Below are positions 1 through 9,131 of a DNA stretch of 64,000 bases, in pieces. The DNA lies in the NCBI RefSeq assembly GCF_013282725.1, contig NZ_CP054043.1, forward strand, positions 4,216,001 to 4,280,000, written 5' to 3'. Under the pieces are notes generated by a model. It searched no databases. It was not told where the DNA came from and was given only the letters and a program-made list of their open reading frames with translations. Position 1 is the first letter of the stretch. Every line of letters starts with the position of its first letter. This stretch comes from Yersinia mollaretii ATCC 43969 (lineage in GTDB: Bacteria > Pseudomonadota > Gammaproteobacteria > Enterobacterales > Enterobacteriaceae). The translations under genes were made by a program, and so were the position numbers.

Positions 1-359
1 GCGACGTCAATTAACCCCCCCATCCCCAAAATGGTGTTCAGGAAGAAGCGGTTAAAATGTTTCATGGCGTTGTAAGGGTCACCCACCAAGAAGCTATTCA
101 CCATGCTGGCTGGCTCTTCAAGGTTACCGAGGAAGTTGCTCATGCCATTTCGTGCGGGCTGTGGCACATAGTCGCGCCAGACCACAGCGACGGGGCGTAC
201 CACATAAGGGTCAAGAACATCATAGTTGAAATTGAACATTGCCCGGTTAAATCCTTCCAGCGGATCAGAGCGGCCCTGCTCCATTTGATCCGGCGAGTTA
301 CTGGCGCAGCCGACTAATAGCACGGTTGCAAAAGCCAGCCCAATCAGGCGGTAGTTCAT
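1..359 (-). CDS. mlaA: MlaA (VacJ) outer-membrane phospholipid-removal lipoprotein, 3' end outside window
   Basis: The first 119 codons are present; the gene runs off the left edge. The translation begins with a lipoprotein signal whose lipobox LLVGC is followed by ASNS, then the family-typical stretches DPLEGFNRAMF, YVVRPVA and FLGNLEEP. MlaA sits in the outer membrane with porins and removes surface-exposed phospholipid, handing it to the periplasmic MlaC and the inner-membrane MlaFEDB complex. The ATG at 357-359 has GGAGAAAAAT directly upstream. It lies 36 nt beyond the ccmI stop, with a GC-rich hairpin (AGCCCC/GGGGCT) over that stop, so it may be separately expressed although co-oriented with ccm. 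In E. coli this gene neighbours yfdC; here the ccm operon lies between them. The identification is firm. Confidence 0.93.
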   Translation of the reverse strand, partial: MNYRLIGLAFATVLLVGCASNSPDQMEQGRSDPLEGFNRAMFNFNYDVLDPYVVRPVAVVWRDYVPQPARNGMSNFLGNLEEPASMVNSFLVGDPYNAMKHFNRFFLNTILGMGGLIDV

Positions 360-395
360 ATTTTTCTCCATGAAATTCTTTCCAGCCCCCTACAC

Positions 396-1616
396 TTAAG
401 GGGCTTGCTTATTGATCTCAACATTGATCGTCTGAGGCTGCCCTTTCCCATCAAAATCCTGCACGCCACTTTCACCAAACCAGTCGCCCGGTTGAGGATT
501 AGCGGTGCCATCCAATGAGATGCGCGCACGCACTTTCACCTGCTGCAATGACGAGAGCAAGCGCTCCGGCATCATGGCATTACTGTCATCCAGTGTTATC
601 GAGAGCGGGAATCGGCTCAATGGCAGTTGCTTCACCGCAACCGGCACCGGGTTGGCCCCATCGGTAACCGAGATAATCAGTGCCCCCTGCTGAGGTAATT
701 TCCGGGCGGCATCAGATGACAGTGCAACCTCTATTTTCAGTGTAGCTGTTTCCTGCCCCGCCTGTGATTTGGCTTGTGCAATACTGCGTTTTATCACTTC
801 TACGCGAGAATCGCCAGCAGGCAGCAATTTTAGCATAACTTCCCACGCGCCAATGGCTTGTTTGAAATCGCCCTGCTCAAAAGCATTAAAAGCTAATAAA
901 CTCATGGCGCGTAGATTGGTGTGATCTTGCCCCACCATGCTCCGCAGCATCTGAGTTGCCAACTGATTATCCTGCGGATCATTGGAACGTGTCAGCACTT
1001 CTGCATAACCGAGTCTGACATCCTCATTATCGGGCGCAAGTTGGTAAGCTTTAGCAAAAGCTTGTGTCGCGGTGGTCGCATTGTTCAGCGCCATACCCAC
1101 TCTGCCGAGCATCATCCAGTCGTTGACGTTACCGGTATCCTGCTGCAAAGAGGTCCGTAATCCCAATCCTAAACGGGCGACCTCTTCCATGGTCAGCGGC
1201 TCAGCGCGCTCATTAGCCACTCTGGCACGTAATTCAGGCATTTGCGCCTCAACCTGATGCCATGCCTGCACCTGAGACAAACCACCCGTTTTCAGGTATA
1301 GCCCCACAGCAATCACCACCAAAATCACCACACCCGGTAATAGTACCCAGCGGTTGATGGGAGTTGTCGCTTCATCCGATTGCTGTGGGATATCAGTCAG
1401 CAGGTTTTGTTGCAGTTCCTGAATCAGTTCTGGCCGCTGTTCAACCACGCCCTGCGCTTCATCCTCAGCCAGTTCAGATAATCGATCCTGATAAATCGCC
1501 TTATTCAGCTCATCACGAGTGGTCGCGGGTGAATTCGTCTCTTTTCGTAGGGCCGGAATGACCAACAAGGCCCCCGCGACCGCCAGTAAAATAATCACTA
1601 TCAGCCAAAAAGCCAT
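396..1616 (-). CDS. ccmI: Cytochrome c maturation protein CcmI (TPR protein)
   Basis: A 406-aa membrane protein that presents apocytochrome c to the CcmF/CcmH haem lyase. Two membrane segments are visible: residues 2-20 (FWLIVIILLAVAGALLV) and about 93-110 (VLLPGVVILVVIAVGLYL). They enclose a cytoplasmic loop with a leucine-zipper-like segment (AIYQDRLSELAEDEAQG). A periplasmic region with TPR-like helices follows (GNVNDWMMLGRVGMALN, AYQLAPDNEDVRLGYAEVL), then a C-terminal domain. E. coli carries this module fused to CcmH; here it is a separate last gene of the operon, with its ATG overlapping the ccmH stop by one base. The length is normal for stand-alone CcmI. Confidence 0.92.
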   Translation of the reverse strand: MAFWLIVIILLAVAGALLVIPALRKETNSPATTRDELNKAIYQDRLSELAEDEAQGVVEQRPELIQELQQNLLTDIPQQSDEATTPINRWVLLPGVVILVVIAVGLYLKTGGLSQVQAWHQVEAQMPELRARVANERAEPLTMEEVARLGLGLRTSLQQDTGNVNDWMMLGRVGMALNNATTATQAFAKAYQLAPDNEDVRLGYAEVLTRSNDPQDNQLATQMLRSMVGQDHTNLRAMSLLAFNAFEQGDFKQAIGAWEVMLKLLPAGDSRVEVIKRSIAQAKSQAGQETATLKIEVALSSDAARKLPQQGALIISVTDGANPVPVAVKQLPLSRFPLSITLDDSNAMMPERLLSSLQQVKVRARISLDGTANPQPGDWFGESGVQDFDGKGQPQTINVEINKQAP

Positions 1617-2098
1617 TATGGTTGTTTCCTGTCAGTCTTGGATGATGGGGTCAGTTGTTCAGCCAACAGATTTTGTAATCGTTGCTGCTCCTGCGCGGAG
1701 AGCGGGGTCTCCTTCTCGACCCGCCGACGGGCGCGTAATATCACCACTGCCGCCCCTATCAGCACAAACAGTGCTGGCCCGACCCACAGGATAATCGTCG
1801 CAGCAGTCACCGGTGGCTCGTAAGTCACAAAATTGCCGTAGCGGGCCACCATATAATCAATGATTTGCTGTTTGGAATTCCCCTGCTGTTGGAGTTCGTA
1901 CACCTTTCCCCGCATATCAGAGGCAATGATGGCATTGGAGTCAGCAATACTGTTGTTTTGGCATTTCGGGCAGCGCAGTTGCTCGGTCAACTCGCGATAC
2001 TGCTGCTCCTGCGCCTCTGATTTGAAGGTGTGGGTATCAATGGTCGCCAATACACTCCCGCTCAGCAACAGGCCGAACATCAGGCTCAGTAATCTCAT
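1616..2098 (-). CDS. ccmH: Cytochrome c maturation protein CcmH (LRCxxC redox protein)
   Basis: 160 aa with an N-terminal signal (MRLLSLMFGLLLSGSVLA), the diagnostic motif LRCPKCQNNSI at about residues 41-51, and a C-terminal transmembrane helix (AATIILWVGPALFVLIGAAVVIL). CcmH is a membrane-anchored periplasmic thiol oxidoreductase that keeps the CXXCH cysteines of apocytochrome c reduced for haem attachment, working with CcmG and CcmF. It overlaps ccmG by 4 nt and ccmI by 1 nt, so translation is probably coupled. It is the short CcmH form, not the fused E. coli form. Confidence 0.94.
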   Translation of the reverse strand: MRLLSLMFGLLLSGSVLATIDTHTFKSEAQEQQYRELTEQLRCPKCQNNSIADSNAIIASDMRGKVYELQQQGNSKQQIIDYMVARYGNFVTYEPPVTAATIILWVGPALFVLIGAAVVILRARRRVEKETPLSAQEQQRLQNLLAEQLTPSSKTDRKQP

Positions 2099-2661
2099 GC
2101 GCCCTCCTGATACTTTTTATAGAGCGGCAGGATTTCCTGCAACCAAACGCGATCATTCAGATCACCCGCATGGCGATAACGGATAATGCCCTGCCCATCG
2201 ATCAGAAAAGTTTCCGGCGCGCCGTACACGCCGAGATCCAGCCCCAACATGCCATCACCATCGTACAGACTCAGCGCATAAGGATTGCCCAGCGCATTGA
2301 GCCACTGCACGGCTTTGGTGCGATCATCTTTATAGTTCAACCCCACCACGCGAATGCCCTGTGCGGCCAGTTTATTCAGGTATTGATGCTCAGCCCGACA
2401 GGTCGGGCACCAAGTTGCCCAGACATTCAGCAGCATGGGTTTGCCATCATGTAGCACCGCCTGATCAAAGGTTTTCCCCGGTTGATCAAGAGATTCTAGC
2501 TTGAAGGTCGGTACAGGTTGACCAATCAGTGCCGACTCCAACATGGTGGGATCTTCGCCGTTGGCATTGCGGGTCAGTTGCACCAAGAAGGCGACCACCA
2601 GCAGCAAAAACAGCACCAGCGGAATAAACATCAGCCTATTGAATGAAGTAGGAGTTTTCAT
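2095..2661 (-). CDS. ccmG: Thiol:disulfide interchange protein CcmG (DsbE)
   Basis: 188 aa, an inner-membrane-anchored thioredoxin-like protein. The N-terminal helix (FIPLVLFLLLVVAFLVQL) anchors the periplasmic domain, whose active site is WATWCPTCRAEH with a CPTC redox pair at about residues 81-87. The cis-proline loop region GAPETFLIDG also fits the family. CcmG passes electrons, probably from DsbD, to CcmH and apocytochrome c. It overlaps ccmF by one base and ccmH by four. Length and motifs are typical. Confidence 0.95.
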   Translation of the reverse strand: MKTPTSFNRLMFIPLVLFLLLVVAFLVQLTRNANGEDPTMLESALIGQPVPTFKLESLDQPGKTFDQAVLHDGKPMLLNVWATWCPTCRAEHQYLNKLAAQGIRVVGLNYKDDRTKAVQWLNALGNPYALSLYDGDGMLGLDLGVYGAPETFLIDGQGIIRYRHAGDLNDRVWLQEILPLYKKYQEGA

Positions 2662-4628
2662 TATTCAGCCTCCGACGCAGCGCCGCGTTTTAACTTTTTA
2701 CTCATCCGGTAGCGCGGATCGAGCATACAGAAGAGGCCGCCGATCGCCATAAACACCCCGCCATACCAAATCCAGCGGACAAATGGCTTGTAATACAAGC
2801 GCACCGCCCATGAACCATCATCCAGCTCTTCGCCCAATGCGGCATAAAGATCACGGGTCAGACCGCCATCAATGGCCGCCTCGGTCATCATCGAGCGGGC
2901 CACGCTGTAATAGCGTTTCTCCGCATGGAGGGTCGCTTCCGGCTTACCCTTGCGGGTGACATCAATGATCCCCACACCGCCGGTATAGTTTGGCCCTTTA
3001 ATATCGTGAACATCGCGGAAAACAAAATGATAATCGTGGATATCGATGCTATCTCCGGCCTTCATGCGCACATCGCGCTCGACACTGTAATTCTGGCTGA
3101 AAGCAATGCCGATCACGGTCACCGCCACCCCCAGATGGCCCAGCACCATGCCCCAATGGCTGCGGGAGAGGTGGCTCAGGCCACGCCAGAAGCTATGACG
3201 GTGCGTGGCCCGCTCATGCAGCTCCATTAATGTCAGGATAATCACCCAGATAGCCATCATCAACCCAACCACCGTCATGCCCGCAATAGTGTCTTGCAGC
3301 AGCCACGGTACCAGAATCGACAGCAACAAGGTGACCACCAGCGCCACACCCAAGCGCCGCCACAGTTTACTCGGCTCATCACGACGCCAGCGCACCAGCG
3401 GCCCAATCCCCATCAGCAGCGCCATCGGTGCCATCAACCAAGTGAACATGGTATTAAAGAAGGGTTCGCCGATGGAGATACTGCCCAGCCCCAGTTGTTT
3501 GTGGACCAGTGGCAGCAAAGTACCCAAGAGCACCACCAGCATGGCGGCAATCAGCAGCACATTATTGCCGAGCAGGAAAGTCTCACGCGAGAACACTTCA
3601 TGCTGAGTCCGGCTACGCACTTGTGCGCCTTTCACCGCATACAGCAGCAAGGAGCCGCCGATGACAATCACCAAATAGGCCAAAATAAACATGCCGCGTG
3701 CCGGATCAGAGGCGAACGAGTGCACCGAGACCAACACGCCAGAACGCACCAAGAATGTCCCCATCAAGCACAATGAAAATGCGGTGATGGCAAGCAGTAC
3801 AGTCCATGCTTTGAAGGTGCCCCGTTTTTCCGTCACCGCCAGCGAGTGAATCAGTGCCGTCCCAGCTAACCAAGGCATAAAGGAGGCATTTTCTACCGGG
3901 TCCCAGAACCACCAACCGCCCCAGCCGAGCTCATAATAGGCCCACGCCGAACCGAGCACGATCCCCAAGGTCAGGAACACCCATGCGGCTTGAGTCCATG
4001 GTCGTGACCAACGCGCCCAAGCACTGTCGAGCCGTCCGGCCATCAAGGAAGCAATGGCGAAAGCAAAGGCCACCGAGAAACCGACATAGCCCATATAGAG
4101 CAGTGGCGGGTGGAAAATCAGCCCGATATCCTGCAACAGTGGATTCAAGTCATTGCCGTCAATGGGGAAGTCCGGCAAGGTGCGGGTAAAGGGATTTGAG
4201 GTCAGAATAATAAACAGCAGGAAGCCACCGGTGATCATCCCCAGCACCGACAACACCCTTGCCACCGCATCATCCGGCATGGAGCGACTAAACAGGGCCA
4301 CTGCCAGTGACCAGCCACTGAGTAGCAACACCCACAGCAGCAGTGATCCCTCGTGTGCCCCCCAACTTGCGGCGATTCGGTAATAGACCGGCAGATGTGA
4401 ATTTGAGTTAGCCGCCACATAGGAGACGGTGAAATCATTCACCACAAATGCGTAGATGAGACAGATAAAGGAGAGCGCAATGGTAGCGAACATACCGTAA
4501 GTCAGTGGTCTGCCGGTTGCCATCATGCGGGCATCCTGACGGGCGGCCCCCCACTGCGGATAGAGGCTCAGCAACAGCGAGATGGCCAGTGCCAGACATA
4601 ACAAGAAACTGCCAATTTCAGGCATCAT
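2661..4628 (-). CDS. ccmF: Haem lyase subunit CcmF
   Basis: A 655-aa polytopic membrane protein, the catalytic core of haem ligation to apocytochrome c. The tryptophan-rich WWD signature ([20 protein letters not shown]) is at about residues 235-254. Conserved histidine segments include [20 protein letters not shown] near residue 90 and [14 protein letters not shown] near 180. A large periplasmic loop near the C terminus ([20 protein letters not shown]) and a final helix follow the usual topology. The start is at 4626-4628 and overlaps the ccmE stop by 4 nt. Confidence 0.96.
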   Translation of the reverse strand: MMPEIGSFLLCLALAISLLLSLYPQWGAARQDARMMATGRPLTYGMFATIALSFICLIYAFVVNDFTVSYVAANSNSHLPVYYRIAASWGAHEGSLLLWVLLLSGWSLAVALFSRSMPDDAVARVLSVLGMITGGFLLFIILTSNPFTRTLPDFPIDGNDLNPLLQDIGLIFHPPLLYMGYVGFSVAFAFAIASLMAGRLDSAWARWSRPWTQAAWVFLTLGIVLGSAWAYYELGWGGWWFWDPVENASFMPWLAGTALIHSLAVTEKRGTFKAWTVLLAITAFSLCLMGTFLVRSGVLVSVHSFASDPARGMFILAYLVIVIGGSLLLYAVKGAQVRSRTQHEVFSRETFLLGNNVLLIAAMLVVLLGTLLPLVHKQLGLGSISIGEPFFNTMFTWLMAPMALLMGIGPLVRWRRDEPSKLWRRLGVALVVTLLLSILVPWLLQDTIAGMTVVGLMMAIWVIILTLMELHERATHRHSFWRGLSHLSRSHWGMVLGHLGVAVTVIGIAFSQNYSVERDVRMKAGDSIDIHDYHFVFRDVHDIKGPNYTGGVGIIDVTRKGKPEATLHAEKRYYSVARSMMTEAAIDGGLTRDLYAALGEELDDGSWAVRLYYKPFVRWIWYGGVFMAIGGLFCMLDPRYRMSKKLKRGAASEAE

Positions 4629-5119
4629 GAGGCATTGCCCCCACTGTTGGCGCTGCTGTAGGCCTCGGCCGGGCGTGTGTGGTTCTCTTTCATTGCTTCT
4701 TTGACTTCAGGTGGCGTGTATTTTTCGTCATGTTTTGCCAGCACTTCTTTGGCATTAATGGTATTGCCTTCCGCAAATACCCCTTGTGCCACGACGCCCT
4801 GCCCCTCGCGGAACAGATCTGGCAGGATGCCGGTATAGGTCACCGTGACCGCACCACGAGCATCATAAACCTGAAAACTCATTTCCAGCGTCTTATTATC
4901 TCGTTTGACCGACCCCGGCATCACCATGCCGCCGATGCGCAAGCGCTGACCGATTTCCGGCTTCTCATGGCGCTCCCCTTTGCCCTGCAAAATTTCGCCC
5001 GGCGTATAAAACAGATCAATATTTGAGCGCAATGCATACAGCACTAATGTGGTGGTTAAACCGATACCGATCAGCACCACCAGCGCCAGATAAAGCCGAC
5101 TTTTTCGACGTGGGTTCAC
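4625..5119 (-). CDS. ccmE: Haem chaperone CcmE
   Basis: 164 aa, starting at a GTG (5117-5119) rather than further upstream. The GTG overlaps the ccmD stop (GTGA), AGGAGA lies 8 nt before it, and the start places the haem-binding histidine ([11 protein letters not shown]) exactly at residue 130, as in E. coli CcmE. One N-terminal transmembrane helix ([20 protein letters not shown]) anchors an OB-fold periplasmic domain. The conserved Tyr of HDEKY is also present. CcmE binds haem covalently and carries it from the CcmABCD complex to CcmF. The longer open frame reaching 5314 only shadows ccmD. Confidence 0.95.
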   Translation of the reverse strand: MNPRRKSRLYLALVVLIGIGLTTTLVLYALRSNIDLFYTPGEILQGKGERHEKPEIGQRLRIGGMVMPGSVKRDNKTLEMSFQVYDARGAVTVTYTGILPDLFREGQGVVAQGVFAEGNTINAKEVLAKHDEKYTPPEVKEAMKENHTRPAEAYSSANSGGNAS

Positions 5120-5334
5120 TGTGATTTCTCCTGCGAATGGGCTGCGTGCTGACGAATACGCTGCTCTCTGGCCTGACGGCGCTGAATATCTGCTAATAAG
5201 TGTTTGTGTTGCCACACGGTATGCAGCCATAACCCCAGCAGTGACAGTAATGTGGCCGCCACTGCCAGCCAGACATAAAAGGCGTAACCGCCCATGGCAA
5301 AAAATGCCGCCCAAGAGTCAAAGGCCGGTTTCAT
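5116..5334 (-). CDS. ccmD: Haem exporter accessory protein CcmD
   Basis: A 72-aa protein with a single membrane segment ([23 protein letters not shown]) and a highly basic, amphipathic C-terminal tail ([16 protein letters not shown]). CcmD bridges CcmC to the CcmAB ATPase and helps release holo-CcmE. The small size, the aromatic patch [14 protein letters not shown] and the position between ccmC and ccmE, with 4-nt overlaps on both sides, identify it. Confidence 0.92.
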   Translation of the reverse strand: MKPAFDSWAAFFAMGGYAFYVWLAVAATLLSLLGLWLHTVWQHKHLLADIQRRQAREQRIRQHAAHSQEKSQ

Positions 5335-6068
5335 ACGCGTGGCTCCTTACGCAATAAGGCGCTGACCCAAGGGCGATGGCGCTCTTGCTGTAAAATCAGA
5401 TTGCGCAGACGCATCAGTGTCAGGGTGATAAAACAGAATAAATAGCCAAAAATCGCCCAACGCAGTGGCGATCGCATACTCGGATCGATGCTTTGCTGCA
5501 TATTGGTGGAGCCTTGGTGCAGGGTATTCCACCAGATGACAGAGAAATGAATGATGGGGATATTCACTACGCCAACCAAAACCAGAATGCCCGCCGCGCG
5601 TCCCGCCAGCTTGCGATCCTCGAAGGCATTATACAGGGCGATCACCCCGAGATAGAGGAACAACAGCACCAACTCCGAGGTCAGGCGTGCATCCCAGATC
5701 CACCAAGTTCCCCACATAGGTTTGCCCCACGCGGAGCCGGTGACTAAGGCAATAAAGGTGAATACGGCCCCGACCGGTGCCATGGCTGCCAGTACGTTAT
5801 CGGACATTTTCATTTGCCAGACCAATCCAACAAACGCCGCGATAGCCATCGACATATAGATGCCCATCGACCAGATGGCGGCCGGAACATGCAAATAGAT
5901 GATACGGAAACTATCACCTTGCTGGTAATCCGAGGGGGCGAAACCAAATCCCCACACCCAGCCGACCGTCAGACAGATAGCCGCGCCCATGCCCAGCCAC
6001 GGAATAAATCGGCCGCATAGCTGATAGAGCCGCTCGGGTTTAGCCCATTGATGAAACCATTTCCACAT
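5331..6068 (-). CDS. ccmC: Haem transporter/ligation protein CcmC
   Basis: 245 aa with six predicted membrane helices. The haem-handling tryptophan-rich motif GTWWIWDARLTSELVLLF is near residue 126, and histidine-bearing loops (IIYLHVPAAIWSMG; IPIIHFSVIWWNTLHQG) flank it. CcmC loads haem onto His130 of CcmE. The start ATG at 6066-6068 is preceded by a 219-bp spacer to ccmB, much longer than the other junctions of the operon, so ccmC may have its own translation or processing signals. Confidence 0.95.
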   Translation of the reverse strand: MWKWFHQWAKPERLYQLCGRFIPWLGMGAAICLTVGWVWGFGFAPSDYQQGDSFRIIYLHVPAAIWSMGIYMSMAIAAFVGLVWQMKMSDNVLAAMAPVGAVFTFIALVTGSAWGKPMWGTWWIWDARLTSELVLLFLYLGVIALYNAFEDRKLAGRAAGILVLVGVVNIPIIHFSVIWWNTLHQGSTNMQQSIDPSMRSPLRWAIFGYLFCFITLTLMRLRNLILQQERHRPWVSALLRKEPRV

Positions 6069-6194
6069 TTTTCATTGCTCACGTTGAAATTGGACCGGTA
6101 TCACCCTTTGGCAATATCGGTGCAGGGTACGGCGCACAATCTGCTCTGACAGGCGTTGGCTACCGCGCTTAAGCTTCTGAAAATCCGTGCATCT

Positions 6195-6232
6195 AAAAAC
6201 TCATATTTATAAAAACTCATATTTATAAAAAC
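6195..6232. repeat. Short tandem repeat in the ccmB-ccmC gap
   Basis: A 16-bp unit (AAAAACTCATATTTAT) occurs twice head to tail at 6195-6210 and 6211-6226, followed by the first six bases of a third copy. It lies in the 219-bp non-coding spacer between ccmB and ccmC, where every neighbouring ccm junction is an overlap. No open reading frame with a credible ribosome binding site is seen in the spacer. Confidence 0.85.
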
Positions 6233-6287
6233 AAATGCTTCTAAAAATCAGTGCTCGTTTATGCTGCTTGCCGCCAACAAGAAACGG

Positions 6288-6947
6288 CTAGTGCACACTT
6301 ACTCTCAACGCCGCTGCGGTCGCAAAAGGCGCAAGGGTTGCACTCCCCGCCAGCATCGCCCCCAAAATCGCCAGATAGCCGTCAATCGGCAGCGCCATAG
6401 AGGCCGCATCAATGGCTGCGGTGGCAAATATCAGCACGGGAATATACAAAGGCAGCACCAATAAACTCAGCAACACACCGCCTTTACGCAAACCTACGGT
6501 GAGCGCCACACCAATAGCCCCCATAAAGCTGAGGGTTGGCGTCCCCAGTAGCAGTGTAAGGGCCATCGCTATCGCGGTATTCATGTCGAGAGAGAGCAGC
6601 AATGCCACCAGCGGAGATAAAATAAGCAGTGGCAATCCAGTAACAACCCAGTGAGCACACACTTTGCCTAACACCGTGAGTGCCAGCGGTGTGGGTAACA
6701 GCAGCAACTGCTCAAGCGAGCCATCGAGAAAATCATCGCGAAATAGCCGCTCCAGCGATAACAGTGACGCTAACAGTGCAGCCACCCAGACGATACCCGG
6801 TGCGATGCGCGCCAACAGTTGCGGTTCTGGACCAATACCCAATGGAAACAAGGTGATGACAATCAGAAAAAACCAAAGCGGGTTAACAATTTCACCGCCT
6901 TTTCTGAAGGCAATTTTCAATTCACGGCGCAACACGCTGATAAACAT
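6288..6947 (-). CDS. ccmB: Haem exporter permease CcmB
   Basis: A 219-aa membrane protein with about six helices, the permease partner of the CcmA ATPase in the complex that releases holo-CcmE. Typical segments are GGEIVNPLWFFLIVITLFPLG near residues 17-37, ARIAPGIVWVAALLASLLSLERLF and the C-terminal DGYLAILGAMLAGSATLAPFATAAAL. It overlaps ccmA by one base. Length matches the family (about 220 aa). Confidence 0.95.
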   Translation of the reverse strand: MFISVLRRELKIAFRKGGEIVNPLWFFLIVITLFPLGIGPEPQLLARIAPGIVWVAALLASLLSLERLFRDDFLDGSLEQLLLLPTPLALTVLGKVCAHWVVTGLPLLILSPLVALLLSLDMNTAIAMALTLLLGTPTLSFMGAIGVALTVGLRKGGVLLSLLVLPLYIPVLIFATAAIDAASMALPIDGYLAILGAMLAGSATLAPFATAAALRVSVH

Positions 6948-7573
6948 TACTGCTCCTGCGTGTGGGTTAGACGGATTTTCCGCACCTGCTGACCCACCGC
7001 ATCCAGATCCTGATGGGTGGTGAGTAGCACCATTCCTCCTTTGGCGGCATGTTCAACAAACAGTGCCAGCAGTGTGCCGACCCCCTGCTTATCGATGGCC
7101 GTCAGCGGCTCATCCAAAATCCATAACGGCGATTGACTCAGCCACAAGCGAGCCAGTGCTACCCGCCGTTGTTGCCCGGCGGATAACTGAGAGACCGGTA
7201 AATCCTCATACCCCACCAGCCCGACTAGAGCCAGTGCCTGCCAGATGGCGGCGCTATCCACCTTTTGAAACACCGACTGATAAAATGCCAGATTTTCAAA
7301 AGGTGTCAGTACCGACTTAATGCCCGGTTGATGACCTAAATACAGTAAATCCTGATGATATCGGGCGCGATCGCGGCGGATATTCTCTCCTTGCCAGCTC
7401 ACCTGCCCCTCATCAGCATCGGCAAGCCCGGCCAAAATACGCAGCAAGCTGGTTTTTCCCGCGCCATTTTGCCCCTCAACCTGCACAATTTCACCCGCTG
7501 AGATACAAAAACTTAACCGCTGGAACAAACGCCGTTCATCTCGAATGCAGGTCAGATCTTTAGCTTCCAGCAT
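6947..7573 (-). CDS. ccmA: Haem exporter ATP-binding protein CcmA
   Basis: A 208-aa ABC ATPase and first gene of the operon. Walker A is [11 protein letters not shown] at about residues 34-44, the signature is [14 protein letters not shown] near 130, and Walker B is [10 protein letters not shown]. It powers release of haem-loaded CcmE from CcmC/CcmD. The ATG at 7571-7573 has a GGAAGAGA-like sequence upstream. The operon promoter should lie in 7574-7917; no FNR or NarP site could be recognised there with confidence. Confidence 0.95.
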   Translation of the reverse strand: MLEAKDLTCIRDERRLFQRLSFCISAGEIVQVEGQNGAGKTSLLRILAGLADADEGQVSWQGENIRRDRARYHQDLLYLGHQPGIKSVLTPFENLAFYQSVFQKVDSAAIWQALALVGLVGYEDLPVSQLSAGQQRRVALARLWLSQSPLWILDEPLTAIDKQGVGTLLALFVEHAAKGGMVLLTTHQDLDAVGQQVRKIRLTHTQEQ

Positions 7574-7917
7574 GAAGGATTCTCTTCCACCATAGGATTA
7601 TTAGCTCAGGAAAACTGAATGATAACATAAGGCTTAAACCTTACGTAGCATGGGTCTAACGCGATCCCTACCCTTATAGAGGTAATATTCGGGATAAGAT
7701 CAAATTTCTGTAGAAAAAACCAACACCGTTCAAATTTGGTTACTTTTTTCTGTCAGCATTAAGGTGGGAGTTGAGCCACTCCTCCGCCCCCAAAGTCAGC
7801 ATTATCGGTAAAACCTCGCGAATAATAATTAGCAACTATGCTTATAACTTTACTATTTCCTTATTTTCTAGCCTCTAACCGATGACAACAATTTTCTCTG
7901 CCAATCAGGAAATCCCT
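7574..7917. other. Divergent intergenic region ccmA / yfdC
   Basis: This 344-bp AT-rich gap between two divergent genes must hold both promoters. A ribosome binding site for yfdC (CAGGAAATCCCT) is visible at its right end. A small open stretch from 7882 continues in frame into yfdC but lacks its own binding site. No recognisable regulator site, RNA gene or repeat was seen. Confidence 0.6.
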
Positions 7918-8829
7918 ATGAGTGATAAAAAACCGTCTCAGGATGAGGATGAAAGAAAAGTGGAGAGCGATGAACAACATCAGGGAAAGGAGATCGAAGT
8001 TAATGAGAAGAACCTGCCCTCCAAAGCGGCAGCAATTCATGAGCTTATCCGTGTTGACGGTGAAAAAGAGCTAGAACGCGACAGTTTTGCCTTGCTCTGG
8101 TCGGCCATTGCAGCGGGCCTTTCCATGGGAGCCTCACTGATCGCCAAAGGGATTTTCCATGCCAAACTGCCCGATACGCCCGCCAGCTTTTTGCTGGAAA
8201 ACATCGGTTATACCTTCGGTTTCATTATTGTCATCATGGCGCGCCAGCAACTATTTACCGAAAATACCGTCACGCCAGTACTGCCCATCATGCAAAAACC
8301 CAGCGCTCAGAACTTTATTCTGCTATTCCGCCTTTGGGGGTTGGTGCTATTGGGCAACCTAATAGGGACGGGAATAGCCGCCTACTCCTTTATTCATATG
8401 CCGGTATTTGATGAGGCCACGCGCGCGGCATTTGTCAGCATTGCACAAGGGGTCATGGAGAGTTCGCCGGGAGAGATGTTTGCTAAGGGGATATTTTCCG
8501 GCTGGATCATTGCCACCATGGTATGGATGATGCCTTCAGCGGGTGCCGCCAAGATTTGGGTGATTTTCCTGATGACCTATTTAGTCGCCCTATGCGACCT
8601 GACCCACATTGTGGTCGGCTCCGTAGAGATCTTCTATCTGGTGTTTAATGGCTCATTACCTTGGCAACAATTTATTTATCCCTTCGCCCTCCCAACACTG
8701 GCAGGCAACATTATCGGCGGCACCTTTATTTTCGCCCTGATTAGCCATGCCCAGATTCGCAGCGATATGACTCATCAACCGAGAAACAGCGATAAAGTAG
8801 AGAAAAACAGCCCGCCCTCTCAGCAGTAA
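7918..8829 (+). CDS. yfdC: YfdC, formate/nitrite transporter (FNT) family membrane protein
   Basis: 303 aa when started at the ATG at 7918, which has AGGAA 6-7 nt upstream; an in-frame ATG at 7882 has no such site. The N-terminal 60 residues are charged (DKKPSQDEDERKVESDEQHQ). The six-helix FNT core follows, with segments such as LLWSAIAAGLSMGASLIAKG, the Gly-rich LLGNLIGTGIAAY, GIFSGWIIATMVWMMPSAG and LTHIVVGSVEIFYL. The last includes the LTHIVVGS loop characteristic of FNT channels. YfdC is a homologue of FocA/NirC of unknown substrate. The gene is followed by argW, as in E. coli. Confidence 0.9.
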   Translation: MSDKKPSQDEDERKVESDEQHQGKEIEVNEKNLPSKAAAIHELIRVDGEKELERDSFALLWSAIAAGLSMGASLIAKGIFHAKLPDTPASFLLENIGYTFGFIIVIMARQQLFTENTVTPVLPIMQKPSAQNFILLFRLWGLVLLGNLIGTGIAAYSFIHMPVFDEATRAAFVSIAQGVMESSPGEMFAKGIFSGWIIATMVWMMPSAGAAKIWVIFLMTYLVALCDLTHIVVGSVEIFYLVFNGSLPWQQFIYPFALPTLAGNIIGGTFIFALISHAQIRSDMTHQPRNSDKVEKNSPPSQQ

Positions 8830-8951
8830 CCACACATATTTTGCCACTGCTGGTGGCGACTTTTTGATTACTGACAGCCATTTTTTACCTTAGATTGGTG
8901 GCAGAGTAACCAAACAGACAGCTAACTGCTTATTATTTGGGTCAAAATGCG

Positions 8952-8957
8952 TATAAT
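8952..8957 (+). promoter_or_regulatory. Putative -10 box of the tRNA-Arg gene
   Basis: A perfect TATAAT followed by a GC-rich discriminator (GCTCCGGC) stands about 45 bp upstream of the tRNA, typical of stable RNA promoters. No strong -35 hexamer at 16-18 bp spacing was found, so the call rests on the -10 box and discriminator. Confidence 0.55.
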
Positions 8958-9002
8958 GCTCCGGCAACACACTTCACCGGCAACCACCTTGCCGATGGCC
9001 GG

Positions 9003-9077
9003 GTCCCCGTAGTTAAACGGATATAACAAGCCCCTCCTAAGGGCTAGTTACTGGTTCGATTCCAGTCGGGGACACCA
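9003..9077 (+). tRNA. argW: tRNA-Arg (anticodon CCU)
   Basis: A complete 75-nt tRNA including encoded CCA. The acceptor stem GTCCCCG pairs with CGGGGAC, the discriminator is A, and the T arm is CTGG-TTCGATT-CCAG. The anticodon arm AGCCC-CTCCTAA-GGGCT places CCT in the loop, reading AGG codons. In E. coli argW next to yfdC is a known prophage integration site, and a phage-like gene fragment begins 55 nt beyond the tRNA here. No second copy of the tRNA 3' end was found downstream in the same orientation. Confidence 0.97.
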
Positions 9078-9131
9078 TTAGCACTTCTCACACTGCTTCA
9101 TTCAGATTCAAATCACTTAAAAATTCAATAA

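Noticed and set aside
381..405. GC-rich hairpin over the ccmI stop as an operon terminator
   Set aside because: It has no following T-run and overlaps the stop codon; mlaA lies co-oriented just beyond, so termination could not be asserted.
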